From contig JAYRMR010000001.1 in the NCBI GenBank assembly GCA_041912595.1, forward strand, positions 248,001 through 312,000: 64,000 nucleotides of DNA. Direction: 5' to 3'. Origin of the DNA: Roseateles_B sp041912595. Its GTDB lineage: Bacteria > Pseudomonadota > Gammaproteobacteria > Burkholderiales > Burkholderiaceae_C. The notes under the pieces were generated by a model, which saw only the letters and a program-made list of their open reading frames with translations, was not told the DNA's origin and did no database searches. The translations under genes were made by a program, and so were the position numbers. Shown here one piece after another: positions 35,117-42,992 of this stretch (the stretch's first letter is position 1; the number at the start of each line of letters is the position of its first letter).

Positions 35117-36291
35117 GCCTCATCCTCCAGAAGATCGGCATCGGGGGCGCGATGCGGCTTGTTGTGCGGGTCCAGCTCGGGCGGCACCTGCGGATCGGGC
35201 ATCTGCGTGGGCGCCTGACCGCGGCCGGCCATCGCGGCCTTGAGCTGGTACACATAGGCCAGCACCTGCGCCACGGCGGCGAACAGGGCGGCGGGAATCT
35301 CGCGGTCCACCTCGGCGTGCGCATACAGCGCGCGGGCGAGCATGGGCGACTGCAGCACCGGGACCTTCGAGTCCTTGGCGAGGTCGCGGATGCGGAAGGC
35401 CAGGAGGTCCGTGCCCTTGGCCACGACCTTGGGCGCGGCCATGCTGCCCTCTTCGTACTTGAGCGCCACGGCGTAGTGGGTCGGGTTCATCACGACCAGG
35501 TCGGCCGTGGGCACGGCGGCCATCATGCGGCGCTTGGCCATCTCGCGCATGCGGGCGCGCATCTTGCCCTTCATCTCGAGGTTGCCCTCGATCTCCTTCA
35601 TCTCCTGCTTGGCCTCCTCGCGGCTCATGCGGAGGCGCTTGAGGTAGAGGTGGCGCTGCAGCGGCACGTCGATGACGGCGAAGAGCGCGAGCGCCAGCCC
35701 GAGCAGCGCGAGCCCCTGCATCAGCTGCTGGCCGGCATAGGCGATGGCGCTGGGCAGGGGCACCGACATGATGCCCACATAGCCCGCGATGCGGTCCTTG
35801 AGCACCAGGGCGCCCACGCCGCCGAGCAGCAGCGCCAGCAGCACGGCCTTGAGCGCCTGCCCGAGGTGCTGCCACTGGAACAGGCGCGCCAGCCCCTGCA
35901 GCGGATTGAGATGTTCGAAGCGCGGGGTGAGCGGCTTCATCGTCCAGTTCCAGCCACCGGCGGCGACGTTGGCCGCCACGGCCACCAGCATCAGCACGCC
36001 GCAGAACGGCAGCAGGAACACCAGCGCCTGCAGCGTCAGCTCACCGAGGCGCTCGCCCATGAAACCAGGGCGCTGCAGCAGCTGGGCATCGAAGCGCAGG
36101 CCGTGCTGCAGCATCTTCTGCAGCCAGTCCAGGGCCTGCGGCGCGGTCGCCGACAGCAGCGCGCCTCCGCTGACCAGCATCGCGAAGTGCGGCAGGTCGC
36201 GCGAGCGCGGCAGCTGGCCCTCGGCCCGAGATCGCTGGATCTTCTTGGCCGATGCGGGTAGGTTGCGGTCCTGTGCGTCTTGGTCTGCCAT
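35113..36291 (-). CDS. flhB: Flagellar export switch protein FlhB
   Basis: FlhB is the self-cleaving export protein that switches the apparatus from hook to filament substrates in concert with FliK. The 392-residue product has four membrane segments between about 30 and 215, the cytoplasmic connector KQEMKEIEGNLEMKGKMRARMREMA, and the autocleavage motif NPTH (near residue 270). The tail after about 355 is Pro/Asp-rich and longer than in the enterics. It is the first gene of flhB-A-F-G-fliA; a weak sigma-28-like sequence lies 43-70 bases upstream. Confidence 0.97.
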   Translation of the reverse strand: MADQDAQDRNLPASAKKIQRSRAEGQLPRSRDLPHFAMLVSGGALLSATAPQALDWLQKMLQHGLRFDAQLLQRPGFMGERLGELTLQALVFLLPFCGVLMLVAVAANVAAGGWNWTMKPLTPRFEHLNPLQGLARLFQWQHLGQALKAVLLALLLGGVGALVLKDRIAGYVGIMSVPLPSAIAYAGQQLMQGLALLGLALALFAVIDVPLQRHLYLKRLRMSREEAKQEMKEIEGNLEMKGKMRARMREMAKRRMMAAVPTADLVVMNPTHYAVALKYEEGSMAAPKVVAKGTDLLAFRIRDLAKDSKVPVLQSPMLARALYAHAEVDREIPAALFAAVAQVLAYVYQLKAAMAGRGQAPTQMPDPQVPPELDPHNKPHRAPDADLLEDEA

Positions 36292-36333
36292 GGCGTGAGG
36301 CCCTCGGACGGGACAGTCCGGGGGATGGCGCCA

Positions 36334-36361
36334 TTCTTGGCCGGCAGGCGGGGCAACTTAA
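36334..36361 (-). promoter_or_regulatory. Weak sigma-28-like sequence upstream of flhB
   Basis: The minus strand reads TTAAGTTG, then GCCAAGAA after a 16-base spacer counted from TTAA. Six of eight -10 positions match GCCGATAA. The spacing equals that of the flagellin promoters here. Export genes are normally class 2, so this may be chance. Confidence 0.3.
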
Positions 36362-36472
36362 GCCGGATAAGCGGGAGGAAACCGGCGGTCATCTCGACCC
36401 GGTCGGCCGACGGCATCGCGACGCATCCGCCGGCATGGCTCAGGCCCCGGCACGCCTCGGCCGCCCGGGCAA

Positions 36473-36507
36473 CAAAAAGCCCGCCGGTGCGGTGCACACA
36501 GCGGGCT
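36473..36507 (-). terminator. Terminator after cheZ
   Basis: On the minus strand AGCCCGC and GCGGGCT pair around an inner GTGCA/GCAC hairpin and are followed by TTTTTGTT. It separates the motAB-cheYZ transcript from flhB. A second hairpin (GGCCCGG/CCGGGCC) lies between it and the cheZ stop. Confidence 0.75.
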
Positions 36508-36551
36508 GTGGAAGGCCCGGCCATCCGGGCCGGGCAGGAGGACAAGAGGCC

Positions 36552-37187
36552 TCAGAACCCCAGGCTGGCCAGCAGGTCGTCGACCTCGCTCTGGTTGGCC
36601 ACGACGTCCGTGCGGCCTTCGGGGCTGACCACCGGGCCCTGCAGGATGTTCGGATCGACCTTCTCGCGCTGGTCGGGGGGAACCACCTGCACCAGCAGCT
36701 TGACCAGGCTGTCTTCCAGGTCGTTGGCCAGCGTCACCACCTTGGCGACCACCTGGCCCGTGAGGTCATGGAAGTCCTGGGACAGCATGATGTCCGTCAG
36801 GTGCTGGTCGATCTGCGCGGTGGAATCCTCGACCTGCTTGACGAAGTTGAACACCGCCCCCGAGGCCACGGCCTTGACCGGATCCGCGGTGATCGCCTTC
36901 GCCATCTCGGCCGTGGCTGCGGAGATCTTGGCGTGCTCGCTCTTGGCCTGGTCGACCGAGTTCAGCACCTTGTTGGCGGCCTCGGCGGTCTTGTTGGCGA
37001 TGTAGGTCAGGCGGCTGCGGGCGTCGGGCAGACCGTCGGTGGCCGTCTGCAGCTTGGGCATCACGCCGAGCTGCTGCATGGTGTCATGCAGCACGCGGGT
37101 GATGGTGCCGAGCTGCTGGAACACCTCCGGCGAGACCATCAGGGGGTCAGTACCGGCGCCCAGCTGGGTGAAATCTTCGGCTTTCAT
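36552..37187 (-). CDS. cheZ: Chemotaxis phosphatase CheZ
   Basis: CheZ dephosphorylates CheY-P and ends the tumble or reversal signal. The 211-residue helical protein contains the catalytic motif DIMLSQDFHDLTGQVV (about 142-158, with the active Gln) and the C-terminal CheY-binding peptide SEVDDLLASLGF. It lies 12 bases after cheY with GGGAG before its ATG. Length is normal. Only cheY and cheZ are present here; cheA, cheW, cheR and cheB must lie elsewhere. Confidence 0.96.
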   Translation of the reverse strand: MKAEDFTQLGAGTDPLMVSPEVFQQLGTITRVLHDTMQQLGVMPKLQTATDGLPDARSRLTYIANKTAEAANKVLNSVDQAKSEHAKISAATAEMAKAITADPVKAVASGAVFNFVKQVEDSTAQIDQHLTDIMLSQDFHDLTGQVVAKVVTLANDLEDSLVKLLVQVVPPDQREKVDPNILQGPVVSPEGRTDVVANQSEVDDLLASLGF

Positions 37188-37199
37188 GGCCTACTCCCT

Positions 37200-37592
37200 T
37201 CAAGCGGCCGCGGCCAGCTTCTGCATGATCTTCTGGACCTTCTCTTCCAGCGTCGCCTTCGTGAAGGGCTTGACGATGTAGCCGGCCGCGCCGCTCTGGG
37301 CGGCCAGCACGATGTCTTCCTTGCGAGCCTCGGCCGTCACCATCAGCACCGGCAGATGCTTCAGCGAGGCGTCTTCCTTGATGGCCTTGAGCAGCTCGAA
37401 GCCCGTCATGTTGGGCATGTTGATGTCGCTCACCACGAAGTCGAACTTGCCGTTCTTCAGCATGTTCAGGGCCTCGACGCCATCCTCCGCCTCTTCGGCA
37501 TTGTTGTAGCCGATCTCCTTCAGCAGACCGCGCACGATGCGGCGCATGGTCGAGAAGTCATCGACGATCAGAAATTTCATGTCAGTGCTCAT
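37200..37592 (-). CDS. cheY: Chemotaxis response regulator CheY
   Basis: CheY-P binds FliM to change motor direction. The 130-residue single receiver domain has the acidic pair in LIVDDFSTMRRIVR, phospho-acceptor Asp56 (VVSDINMPNMTG), Thr86 (VTAEARKED) and Lys108 (IVKPFTKATLEEK). All switch residues are present. AGGA precedes the ATG at 37592. It is the gene between motB and cheZ. Confidence 0.97.
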   Translation of the reverse strand: MSTDMKFLIVDDFSTMRRIVRGLLKEIGYNNAEEAEDGVEALNMLKNGKFDFVVSDINMPNMTGFELLKAIKEDASLKHLPVLMVTAEARKEDIVLAAQSGAAGYIVKPFTKATLEEKVQKIMQKLAAAA

Positions 37593-37695
37593 GGCGTTCC
37601 TCGCAAGGGGCGTGAGGGCGGGTCAAACCGGGTTCCGGCAACGGCGGCAGCGTCTGGGACGCCACGCCGCCGTGATGGGACGCTTCAATGATTCT

Positions 37696-38622
37696 TCAGG
37701 GTTTCTCGGCCGCTGTCGCCGAATTGTCGGCCGGTTCGTCCTCGTTGTCCGGCAGATTTTTCAGCACTGCGTCTTCCGCATCACGGTTCATCACGATGAT
37801 GCTGATCCGGCGGTTGATCGGGCTTCGGGGCTCATCGGGCTCCAGCAGCTTGCTGGCCGCCAGGCCCTGCACGCGCAGCACCCGCGACTCCGGCAATCCC
37901 CCGGCCAGCAACTCCCGCCTGGAGGCATTGGCGCGGTCCGCCGACAGCTCCCAGTTGCTGTAACCCCGTTCGCCCCCCGAGAAGGGCTGAGCATCAGTAT
38001 GCCCCTCCAGCGTCAGGCGGTTGGGCACCTCCGCGAGGACAGCGCCAAGTTCGCGAAGTAGTTCTCGCATATAAGGTTTGACCACGGCGCTGCCGCTGTC
38101 GAACATGGGACGGTTGTTCTCGTCCACGATCTGGATGCGCAGCCCCTCCCGTGTCATTTCGAGACGGATCTGCCCGCCGAGCGACGCCAGCGCGGGCGTG
38201 TTGGCCAGCACTTCCTGGATCTTGTCCTTGAGCTGCTGGAGGCGGCTGCGTTCGGCGCGGCGCTGCTCCTCCTTCAGCGCACGCAGGTTGATGGTGTGGC
38301 GCGGCGCCTCGACGTCGCCCGACTTCACCTGACCGGTCTGGCGCGTCAGGTCCTGGCCGCCACCCTTGATCACGTGCGAGGAATCGCCCGAGCCCGAGCC
38401 GCCGCTCAGGGCCACCTTCAGCGGCGAGGAGAAGTAGTCGGCGATGCCCTTCTTGTCGCCCTCGGTGGTCGAGCCCAGCAGCCACATGAGCAGGAAGAAG
38501 GCCATCATGGCCGTCACGAAGTCGGCGTAGGCGATCTTCCAGGCGCCACCATGAGCCCCATGGCCGCCCTTCTTGATCTTCTTGATGATGATGGGCTGGA
38601 GTTTCTTGGCGTCACCGGCCAT
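37696..38622 (-). CDS. motB: Flagellar stator protein MotB
   Basis: MotB anchors the stator to peptidoglycan and carries the proton-binding aspartate. The 308-residue product has a basic N-terminus, one membrane segment beginning AYADFVTAMMAFFLLMWLL (the Asp in YADF is the proton site), the plug/linker region, and an OmpA-like domain (about 150-285) with TLEGHTDAQPF, NWELSADRANASRRELL and NRRISIIVM. It follows motA by 41 bases. Confidence 0.97.
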   Translation of the reverse strand: MAGDAKKLQPIIIKKIKKGGHGAHGGAWKIAYADFVTAMMAFFLLMWLLGSTTEGDKKGIADYFSSPLKVALSGGSGSGDSSHVIKGGGQDLTRQTGQVKSGDVEAPRHTINLRALKEEQRRAERSRLQQLKDKIQEVLANTPALASLGGQIRLEMTREGLRIQIVDENNRPMFDSGSAVVKPYMRELLRELGAVLAEVPNRLTLEGHTDAQPFSGGERGYSNWELSADRANASRRELLAGGLPESRVLRVQGLAASKLLEPDEPRSPINRRISIIVMNRDAEDAVLKNLPDNEDEPADNSATAAEKP

Positions 38623-38663
38623 GGCTCAACTCCTGACGCTGCCCGACGGCATGCTGGGGACCA

Positions 38664-39524
38664 TCACTTCTTGCCCTTCACATGGCTTTCCAGTTCGGTG
38701 AACGACGGACGGTCCCCCGAATAGAGCACCTTGCGACCGAACTCGATCGCCACCTGCGGCGCATAGCCCTGCATGCTGGCGAGCAGCGTGGTCTTGATGC
38801 ACTGCAACTCCTTGCCGGCGTCCTCGACCTTCTGCTCGAGCAGGCCGGCCAGCGGCTCCGCGAAGCCGTAGGCCAGCAGAATGCCCAGGAAGGTACCGAC
38901 GAGGGCCGAGCCGATCATGCCCCCCAGCACGGCGGGCGGCTGGCCCACCGAGCCCATGGTGTTCACCACGCCCAGCACGGCGGCCACGATGCCGAAGGCG
39001 GGCAGGCCGCCGGCGAGGCGGTTGAGGGCGGCCACGGCGGCATGCTCTTCCTGGTGGTGCGTCTCGATCTCGGCGTCCATCAGGGACTCGATCTCGTGGG
39101 CGTTCAGGTTGCCCGACACCATCATCCGCAGGTAGTCGGTGATGAACTCCGTGACGTGGTGGTCATTGCCCACCGTGGGGTATTTCTGGAACAGCGGCGA
39201 GCTGTGCGGGTCCTCGACGTCCTTCTCGATGGACATGAGGCCTTCCTTGCGGGCCTTCTGCAGGATGTCGTACATGAGCGCCAGAAGCTCCATGTAGCGC
39301 GCCTTGCTGAACTTGCTGCCCTTGAAGCAGGTCCCGAGGCCCTTCATGGCGCCCTTCACCACCTTCATCTGGTTGTTGGCCAGGAAGGCGCCGAAGGCCG
39401 CGCCGAAGATGGTGATGAACTCGAAAGGCAGTGCATGCAGCACGACGCCGATATTGCCTCCGTGCGCGATGAACACGCCGAAGATGCAACCCATGGCGAC
39501 GAGCCAGCCGACGATGACGAACAT
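38664..39524 (-). CDS. motA: Flagellar stator protein MotA
   Basis: MotA and MotB form the proton-driven stator. The 286-residue product has four membrane segments (near 1-20, 30-50, 165-190 and 200-225) and a large cytoplasmic loop with the charged residues that touch FliG (SKARYMELLALMYDILQKARKEGLMSIEKDVEDP). The later AFGIVAAVLGVVNTMG and GTFLGILLAYGFAEPLA are typical. A near-perfect sigma-28 promoter lies 31-57 bases upstream. Confidence 0.97.
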   Translation of the reverse strand: MFVIVGWLVAMGCIFGVFIAHGGNIGVVLHALPFEFITIFGAAFGAFLANNQMKVVKGAMKGLGTCFKGSKFSKARYMELLALMYDILQKARKEGLMSIEKDVEDPHSSPLFQKYPTVGNDHHVTEFITDYLRMMVSGNLNAHEIESLMDAEIETHHQEEHAAVAALNRLAGGLPAFGIVAAVLGVVNTMGSVGQPPAVLGGMIGSALVGTFLGILLAYGFAEPLAGLLEQKVEDAGKELQCIKTTLLASMQGYAPQVAIEFGRKVLYSGDRPSFTELESHVKGKK

Positions 39525-39554
39525 GGTGTGTGGATGCTGCTGTGTCTGAAGCCC

Positions 39555-39581
39555 TTATCGGCCAGGCGCGCGGGCTCTTGA
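39555..39581 (-). promoter_or_regulatory. Sigma-28 promoter for motA-motB-cheY-cheZ
   Basis: Minus strand: TCAAGAGC, 11 bases, GCCGATAA. The -10 is identical to consensus and the TCAA to -10 spacing of 15 is the standard one. It lies in the gap between the methyltransferase gene and motA. Confidence 0.9.
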
Positions 39582-39645
39582 GCGGTGTCGGGCATCGCCC
39601 GCCCCGCGGCGTGAAGAGTGGCCGGCAACTGCCATCGGCAAGGGC

Positions 39646-40458
39646 TCAGAAACGATAGACGTGAAGGGAATGGCGCCCCGCGAGGGGCTGGATCAGTATG
39701 GCAGGCGTGCCCGGCAGGGGAAAGTCCAGGCTGATCAGCCAAGCGCCGGACTCAAGTTCCGATTGCGCCTTGGCCTCGGCCTGCGCCATGCTTTCCGGGC
39801 GCTGGAAAAGGTAGACGACCTGGTAAGGGCTCCAGGACTGCGCCCACATGTCGCCCCGCTGCACGCGGGCCCAGGGGTGACGGAGCCGGCACAGCCCGGC
39901 CAGCAGCGGGCTCCATTCGATGCCATGGAGCTCTGCGGCGGGGAAACAACGGTGGAGCTCGCGCAGGCCCGCGCCGAGCCCGCAGCCGGCATCGAGAATG
40001 CGCGCGCCGGGCGGGAGCCGGATCTGATCCGCGGCTTGCGCCAGCGCGCCGGCGGGCGTCGGGAACAGCGGTGCATCGCGCCAGGTGCTGCGGGGATACA
40101 TCAGCAGCAGCAGCGCCAGGGGCAGCAGCCAGCTCCAGGCCGGCAGCAGCGTCAGCCCCGGGCCGGCCAGCAGTGATGCCACGAAGCCGCCCAGGACCAT
40201 GAACCGCCGCCAGCGCCGCTCATGCAGCCAGGCCAGCACGGCGACGGGCAGCACCGACCCGAGCAGGGCAAGACCTGCCCCCCTCGGCTGCAGGACCGTC
40301 AGCAGCCCCCAGCCCAGCAGCCAGCACAGCAGGGCCGAGGCCGGCCATAGCCGGGACAGCGCCCGTCCTCGCTCCGCCCATGCGCGCGCCGCCGGCAGCG
40401 CCTCATCGGCGCCCGGCGGCGGGGTCTCGGGGGCGTCGGCGCGGGAGGGTTCCTGCAT
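39646..40458 (-). CDS. Membrane-anchored class I SAM-dependent methyltransferase
   Basis: The 270-residue product has several hydrophobic stretches in residues 38-120 (SALLCWLLGWGLL, LALLGSVLPVAVLAWL, FVASLLAGPGLTLLPAWSWLLPLALLLLMY) and a C-terminal Rossmann methyltransferase domain (about 150-265) with the SAM motif ILDAGCGLGAGLREL, a post-I acidic LHGIEWS and VVYLFQRPESM. The substrate is unknown. It lies 18 bases after flhC and before the motA promoter, so it may be read with flhDC. The same gene order (flhC, methyltransferase, motA) is, as far as I recall, found in related genomes, which hints at a motility-linked role. Confidence 0.8.
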   Translation of the reverse strand: MQEPSRADAPETPPPGADEALPAARAWAERGRALSRLWPASALLCWLLGWGLLTVLQPRGAGLALLGSVLPVAVLAWLHERRWRRFMVLGGFVASLLAGPGLTLLPAWSWLLPLALLLLMYPRSTWRDAPLFPTPAGALAQAADQIRLPPGARILDAGCGLGAGLRELHRCFPAAELHGIEWSPLLAGLCRLRHPWARVQRGDMWAQSWSPYQVVYLFQRPESMAQAEAKAQSELESGAWLISLDFPLPGTPAILIQPLAGRHSLHVYRF

Positions 40459-40476
40459 CGTCGGGCGGGTCCGGCC

Positions 40477-41013
40477 TCAGTGCATCTGGATCGCGCCTTG
40501 TGCGCGGCCCTTGCCGGCGCGGGCGGGCGGGTTGCACAGGCCGCAGACGTAATGGCGGGAGATCTCGTGCGGGTGGGTCACGAAATGGCCCCCGCACTTG
40601 CAGCACTTGGTCATGGTCAGCATGCCGTTGTCCACGAACTTCACCAGGCGCCAGGCGCGGGTGACGGACAGCAGCGGCTCCAGGCCCTGCGCCTGCACCT
40701 GCTCCAGATAGAGCTGGTAGGCCTTGATGACGGTGTCGATCTCGTCGATCTCCGCCACCTTGTTCAGGTACTCATGCACGTTCAGGAACAGCGAGGCATG
40801 GATATTGGGCTGCCAGGTCATGAACCAGTCCGTCGAGAACGGCAGCTGGCCCTTGGACGGCGACTTGCCCGAGACTTCCTTGTACAGGCGCAGCAGACGC
40901 TCGTAGGACAGGTCCGTCTCCGACTCCAGCACCTGCAGGCGGGCGCCCAGCTGGATCAGGGTGACCGCACGGCTGATCTGGCGGGCTTCGGTCAGGATGG
41001 ACTTGCTGCGCAT
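40477..41013 (-). CDS. flhC: Flagellar master regulator subunit FlhC
   Basis: FlhC binds DNA with FlhD as FlhD4C2 and activates class 2 flagellar promoters. The 178-residue product has ARQISRAVTLIQLGARLQVLESETDLSYERLLRLYKEVSGKSPSKGQLPFSTDWF (about 10-65) and the zinc-binding cluster CCKCGGHFVTHPHEISRHYVCGLC. GGAG is nine bases before the ATG. A 207-base repeat-containing gap separates it from flhD, longer than usual for these co-transcribed partners. Confidence 0.97.
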   Translation of the reverse strand: MRSKSILTEARQISRAVTLIQLGARLQVLESETDLSYERLLRLYKEVSGKSPSKGQLPFSTDWFMTWQPNIHASLFLNVHEYLNKVAEIDEIDTVIKAYQLYLEQVQAQGLEPLLSVTRAWRLVKFVDNGMLTMTKCCKCGGHFVTHPHEISRHYVCGLCNPPARAGKGRAQGAIQMH

Positions 41014-41055
41014 GGTAGGTCTCCAGTCTATTCAACTACTCGGTTCATCTAGCCT

Positions 41056-41171
41056 GCAGTTCGATCCCGCCCACGGCGGGCTCGAACTGCGTATTCCAAA
41101 GGGCCGGCGCCGGGCCGCCCCAAGCCGGCCCCCTTGCAGTTCATATCCGCCCCACGGCGGCTATGAACTGC
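41056..41171 (-). repeat. Intergenic repeat element with two hairpins between flhD and flhC
   Basis: Two hairpins of one design flank a GC-rich block: 41056-41090 (GCAGTTCGA / TCGAACTGC outer arms, CCCGCC/GGCGGG core) and 41136-41171 (GCAGTTCATA / TATGAACTGC, CCGCC/GGCGG core). The block at 41101-41131, read on the minus strand, shares 25 identical bases with 52161-52185 and 52302-52326 in the fliF-fliG gap. A CCCCCTCGGGGGG palindrome and a CGCCGGTACCCCGGCG palindrome follow up to 41205. No gene is present. Confidence 0.75.
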
Positions 41172-41220
41172 ACCCCCTCGGGGGGTGGTCGCCGGTACCC
41201 CGGCGACCGGGGGCCCCATG

Positions 41221-41547
41221 TCAGGCGGCTTCTTGGTGACGCCCCGCCAACAGGATCGAGGCATGCAGGCGGGACACCTGGTCGTTCGCGGCGGCCGGCT
41301 TGCCGTGGCTGGTCAGCAGGCCCCACACCAGGTCGTCATCCATGCGGAAGCGGCACAGCAGCGTGTTGCCGGAGGACACCTTCATGATCTGCGCCGGGGT
41401 CAGCGTGGCGATCAGCGTGGCGGTGTCTTCCGAGATGCCCAGGCGGTAGAGGGCTTGCTCGCGGTCGTTGCGGATCAGGCTCTGAGCCAGCATCAGGTAC
41501 GACAGATTGGCTTCACGGATCTCGGTGAGGATTTGTTCGGCGTTCAT
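41221..41547 (-). CDS. flhD: Flagellar master regulator subunit FlhD
   Basis: FlhD partners FlhC in the class 1 activator. The 108-residue product reads EQILTEIREANLSYLMLAQSLIRNDREQALYRLGI and ends in a shorter tail; IMKVSSGNTLLCRFRMDD (about 53-70) is typical of the family. GGAGC precedes the ATG at 41547. The 245 bases upstream (41548-41792) should carry the master promoter; I see a terminator of the neighbouring gene at its far end but no promoter I can name with confidence. Confidence 0.96.
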   Translation of the reverse strand: MNAEQILTEIREANLSYLMLAQSLIRNDREQALYRLGISEDTATLIATLTPAQIMKVSSGNTLLCRFRMDDDLVWGLLTSHGKPAAANDQVSRLHASILLAGRHQEAA

Positions 41548-41706
41548 GTCGGGCTCCTGTTCTTCGCTTCAATTGCGTGTCAACGTGAGACGAATTGTGA
41601 AGAGTCCAACAGGGCGGAAACATCAGGCCAGTTCGGTCGATGAAGTCCCGTTATTTCGCAGTCGTTTGTCAGTGAAATTCCTACAAGGCTGTCGGGCGCC
41701 CCAAAG

Positions 41707-41744
41707 GAAAAGGGCCCGCTGCACGTGGCAGAAGGCCCTCTTTT
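41707..41744 (-). terminator. Terminator after the TPR-like gene, before flhD
   Basis: On the minus strand AGGGCC and GGGCCCT-type arms close a 16-base region and are followed by TTTTCCTTT. It would stop transcription from the TPR-like gene entering flhD. Confidence 0.6.
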
Positions 41745-41792
41745 CACCTCCGCCGTCCCGGGGCTGGCCCCGTTTCGGCGATGGCGGCGCTG

Positions 41793-42272
41793 TCAGCCGG
41801 CGGCGGACGCGTCGGCGCGCGACTGCAGGCGCGCCAGTTCCATGCGCACGAGGCCGACCAGCTCCGGCGCCTCGCGCTCCAGGCTGATCAGACCCTGCCC
41901 GGTCAGCAGCTGCGTCAGCACCTGCAGAGCTTCGGCTTCCTCGCCCAGACCGGCCAGGGCGAAGCCCAGGGTGTAGAGGCTGGCGCCGTGATGCGGCGTG
42001 ATCACCAGCGCCTCGCGGGCATAGCGGGCGGCCTGTCCCAGCTCGCCGGCGCTCAGCAGCAGGGCGGCCATGTCGCTCAGCAGCTCGTGGCTCAGCGGCT
42101 CGTGCGACAGGGCGTCGGCCAGGACGGCCAGGCCCTGCCCCACGCGGCCCCGGGAGGCCTCGGCGAAGGCGGCATTGCGGGCCTGCGCGAGCAGCCACTG
42201 GGCTTCCGGGCTGGGATTGATCAGGGCGGCGGGCATGGCCTCGCGAGCGCCTTCAAAGGGGGTCGAATGCAT
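41793..42272 (-). CDS. TPR-like helical protein next to flhD (function unknown)
   Basis: The 159-residue product is rich in Ala and Leu with paired helices: PEAQWLLAQARNAAFAEASRGRVGQGLAVLADAL, ELLSDMAALLLSAGELGQAARYAREALVITPHHGASLYTLGFALAGLGEEAEALQVL. The spacing of small and aromatic residues fits three tetratricopeptide-like repeats (about 25-130). No signal peptide or membrane segment. The ATG at 42272 has AGGAG six bases upstream; an ATG two codons before lies too close to that site. It stands alone between flhD and the first flagellin; a scaffold or chaperone role is possible, but nothing in the sequence specifies it. Confidence 0.65.
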   Translation of the reverse strand: MHSTPFEGAREAMPAALINPSPEAQWLLAQARNAAFAEASRGRVGQGLAVLADALSHEPLSHELLSDMAALLLSAGELGQAARYAREALVITPHHGASLYTLGFALAGLGEEAEALQVLTQLLTGQGLISLEREAPELVGLVRMELARLQSRADASAAG

Positions 42273-42746
42273 GTGCATCTCCTGCTTAAGGGCCAAATCG
42301 GGCCGTTGAAAGGGACGCAAACAATGCATGGCCTGCCATCCATCACGGCAGGGGCAGGCTTATCGTCCGCGTTGCCGCCCACTTTAGGGAGCCCCCCGCC
42401 CGGCAAAGCCTCGAAAAGCGGCGGCCTTGACCTGCATCTCGAAAGCTCCTCGCCGCCGCCCGTGCCGAAATAGCAAGCAGGGCCCCGCCTCCAGTGGCAT
42501 GAGGGCGCGGCCCGACGCAGCGTGCTCCTGACGCTCACTTCTTGCCCTTCTTAATAGATGCCGCCGCGCCTCCCCGGCGCCGCGGCGCCCCTTTCAGCAA
42601 AGGACGCCCCGAACCCGACCGACCCGCACGACGCCAGACCGGCAGTTCTTCACAGTCCAGGCCCCGCTCCGCCTGATTTCGAAACGAAGAACAGACCGGC
42701 AAGTCACCCGGCTATTCAAAAGATCACAGGTCTTGACAAAAAGCCC

Positions 42747-42774
42747 TCAAGTTCATGCTTGCGGGCTCCGATAG
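42747..42774 (+). promoter_or_regulatory. Sigma-28 promoter for fliC1
   Basis: TCAAGTTC followed, 16 bases after TCAA, by TCCGATAG. The same N16 spacing and TCCGATA core occur at fliC2. It lies about 219 bases before the start codon, so the leader is about 210 nt. Confidence 0.75.
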
Positions 42775-42870
42775 CCATTCCAACGGGTCTGGAAACAGGT
42801 TCGTGGTCCGGTTAGGAGGCCGAGAACGGCACCTCGATGGCAAGACGAGGTGACGGCTTCAACGGTTGAC

Positions 42871-42959
42871 TAGCGCCGGGCGGTGCAAGCCGGCAGGTTC
42901 GCCTGCAGGGTTGCAAGCACGGGTGTCAGTACCCGGGCACCCGAGTCACGTCGGCGCTA
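42871..42959 (+). promoter_or_regulatory. Branched RNA leader structure of fliC1
   Basis: TAGCGCCG (42871-42878) pairs perfectly with CGGCGCTA (42952-42959) and encloses two hairpins: 42884-42915 (TGCAA/TTGCA outer, GCAGG-TTCG-CCTGC inner with a UUCG loop) and 42920-42943 (CGGGTG/CACCCG). The closing helix ends 33 bases before the ATG. Predicted by eye only. Confidence 0.45.
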
Positions 42960-42992
42960 AGCCGGGGTTCTTCAAGCTGAAAGGAGCACATC

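Larger units (their letters stand above)
42273..42992 (+). other. 720-bp intergenic region before the first flagellin gene
   Basis: No convincing gene. Short frames at 42221-42538 (minus) and 42558-42815 (plus) lack protein-like character. The region holds the sigma-28 promoter at 42747-42774, a perfect 7-bp hairpin at 42830-42852 (CACCTCG/CGAGGTG) and the branched leader structure at 42871-42959. The first half (42280-42560) has nothing I recognise. Confidence 0.6.

Noticed and set aside
42521..42560. On the minus strand a 16-base stretch equals the 3' end of motA including its stop, followed by GCGTCAGGAG as before motB.
   Set aside because: Sequence further upstream shows no similarity to motA. 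A 16-base match in 64 kb of GC-rich DNA can be chance, so I do not call a motA remnant.
42558..42815. Open frame of 85 codons upstream of fliC1.
   Set aside because: It runs through the sigma-28 promoter, has no ribosome-binding site and a Pro/Ala composition typical of non-coding GC-rich DNA.
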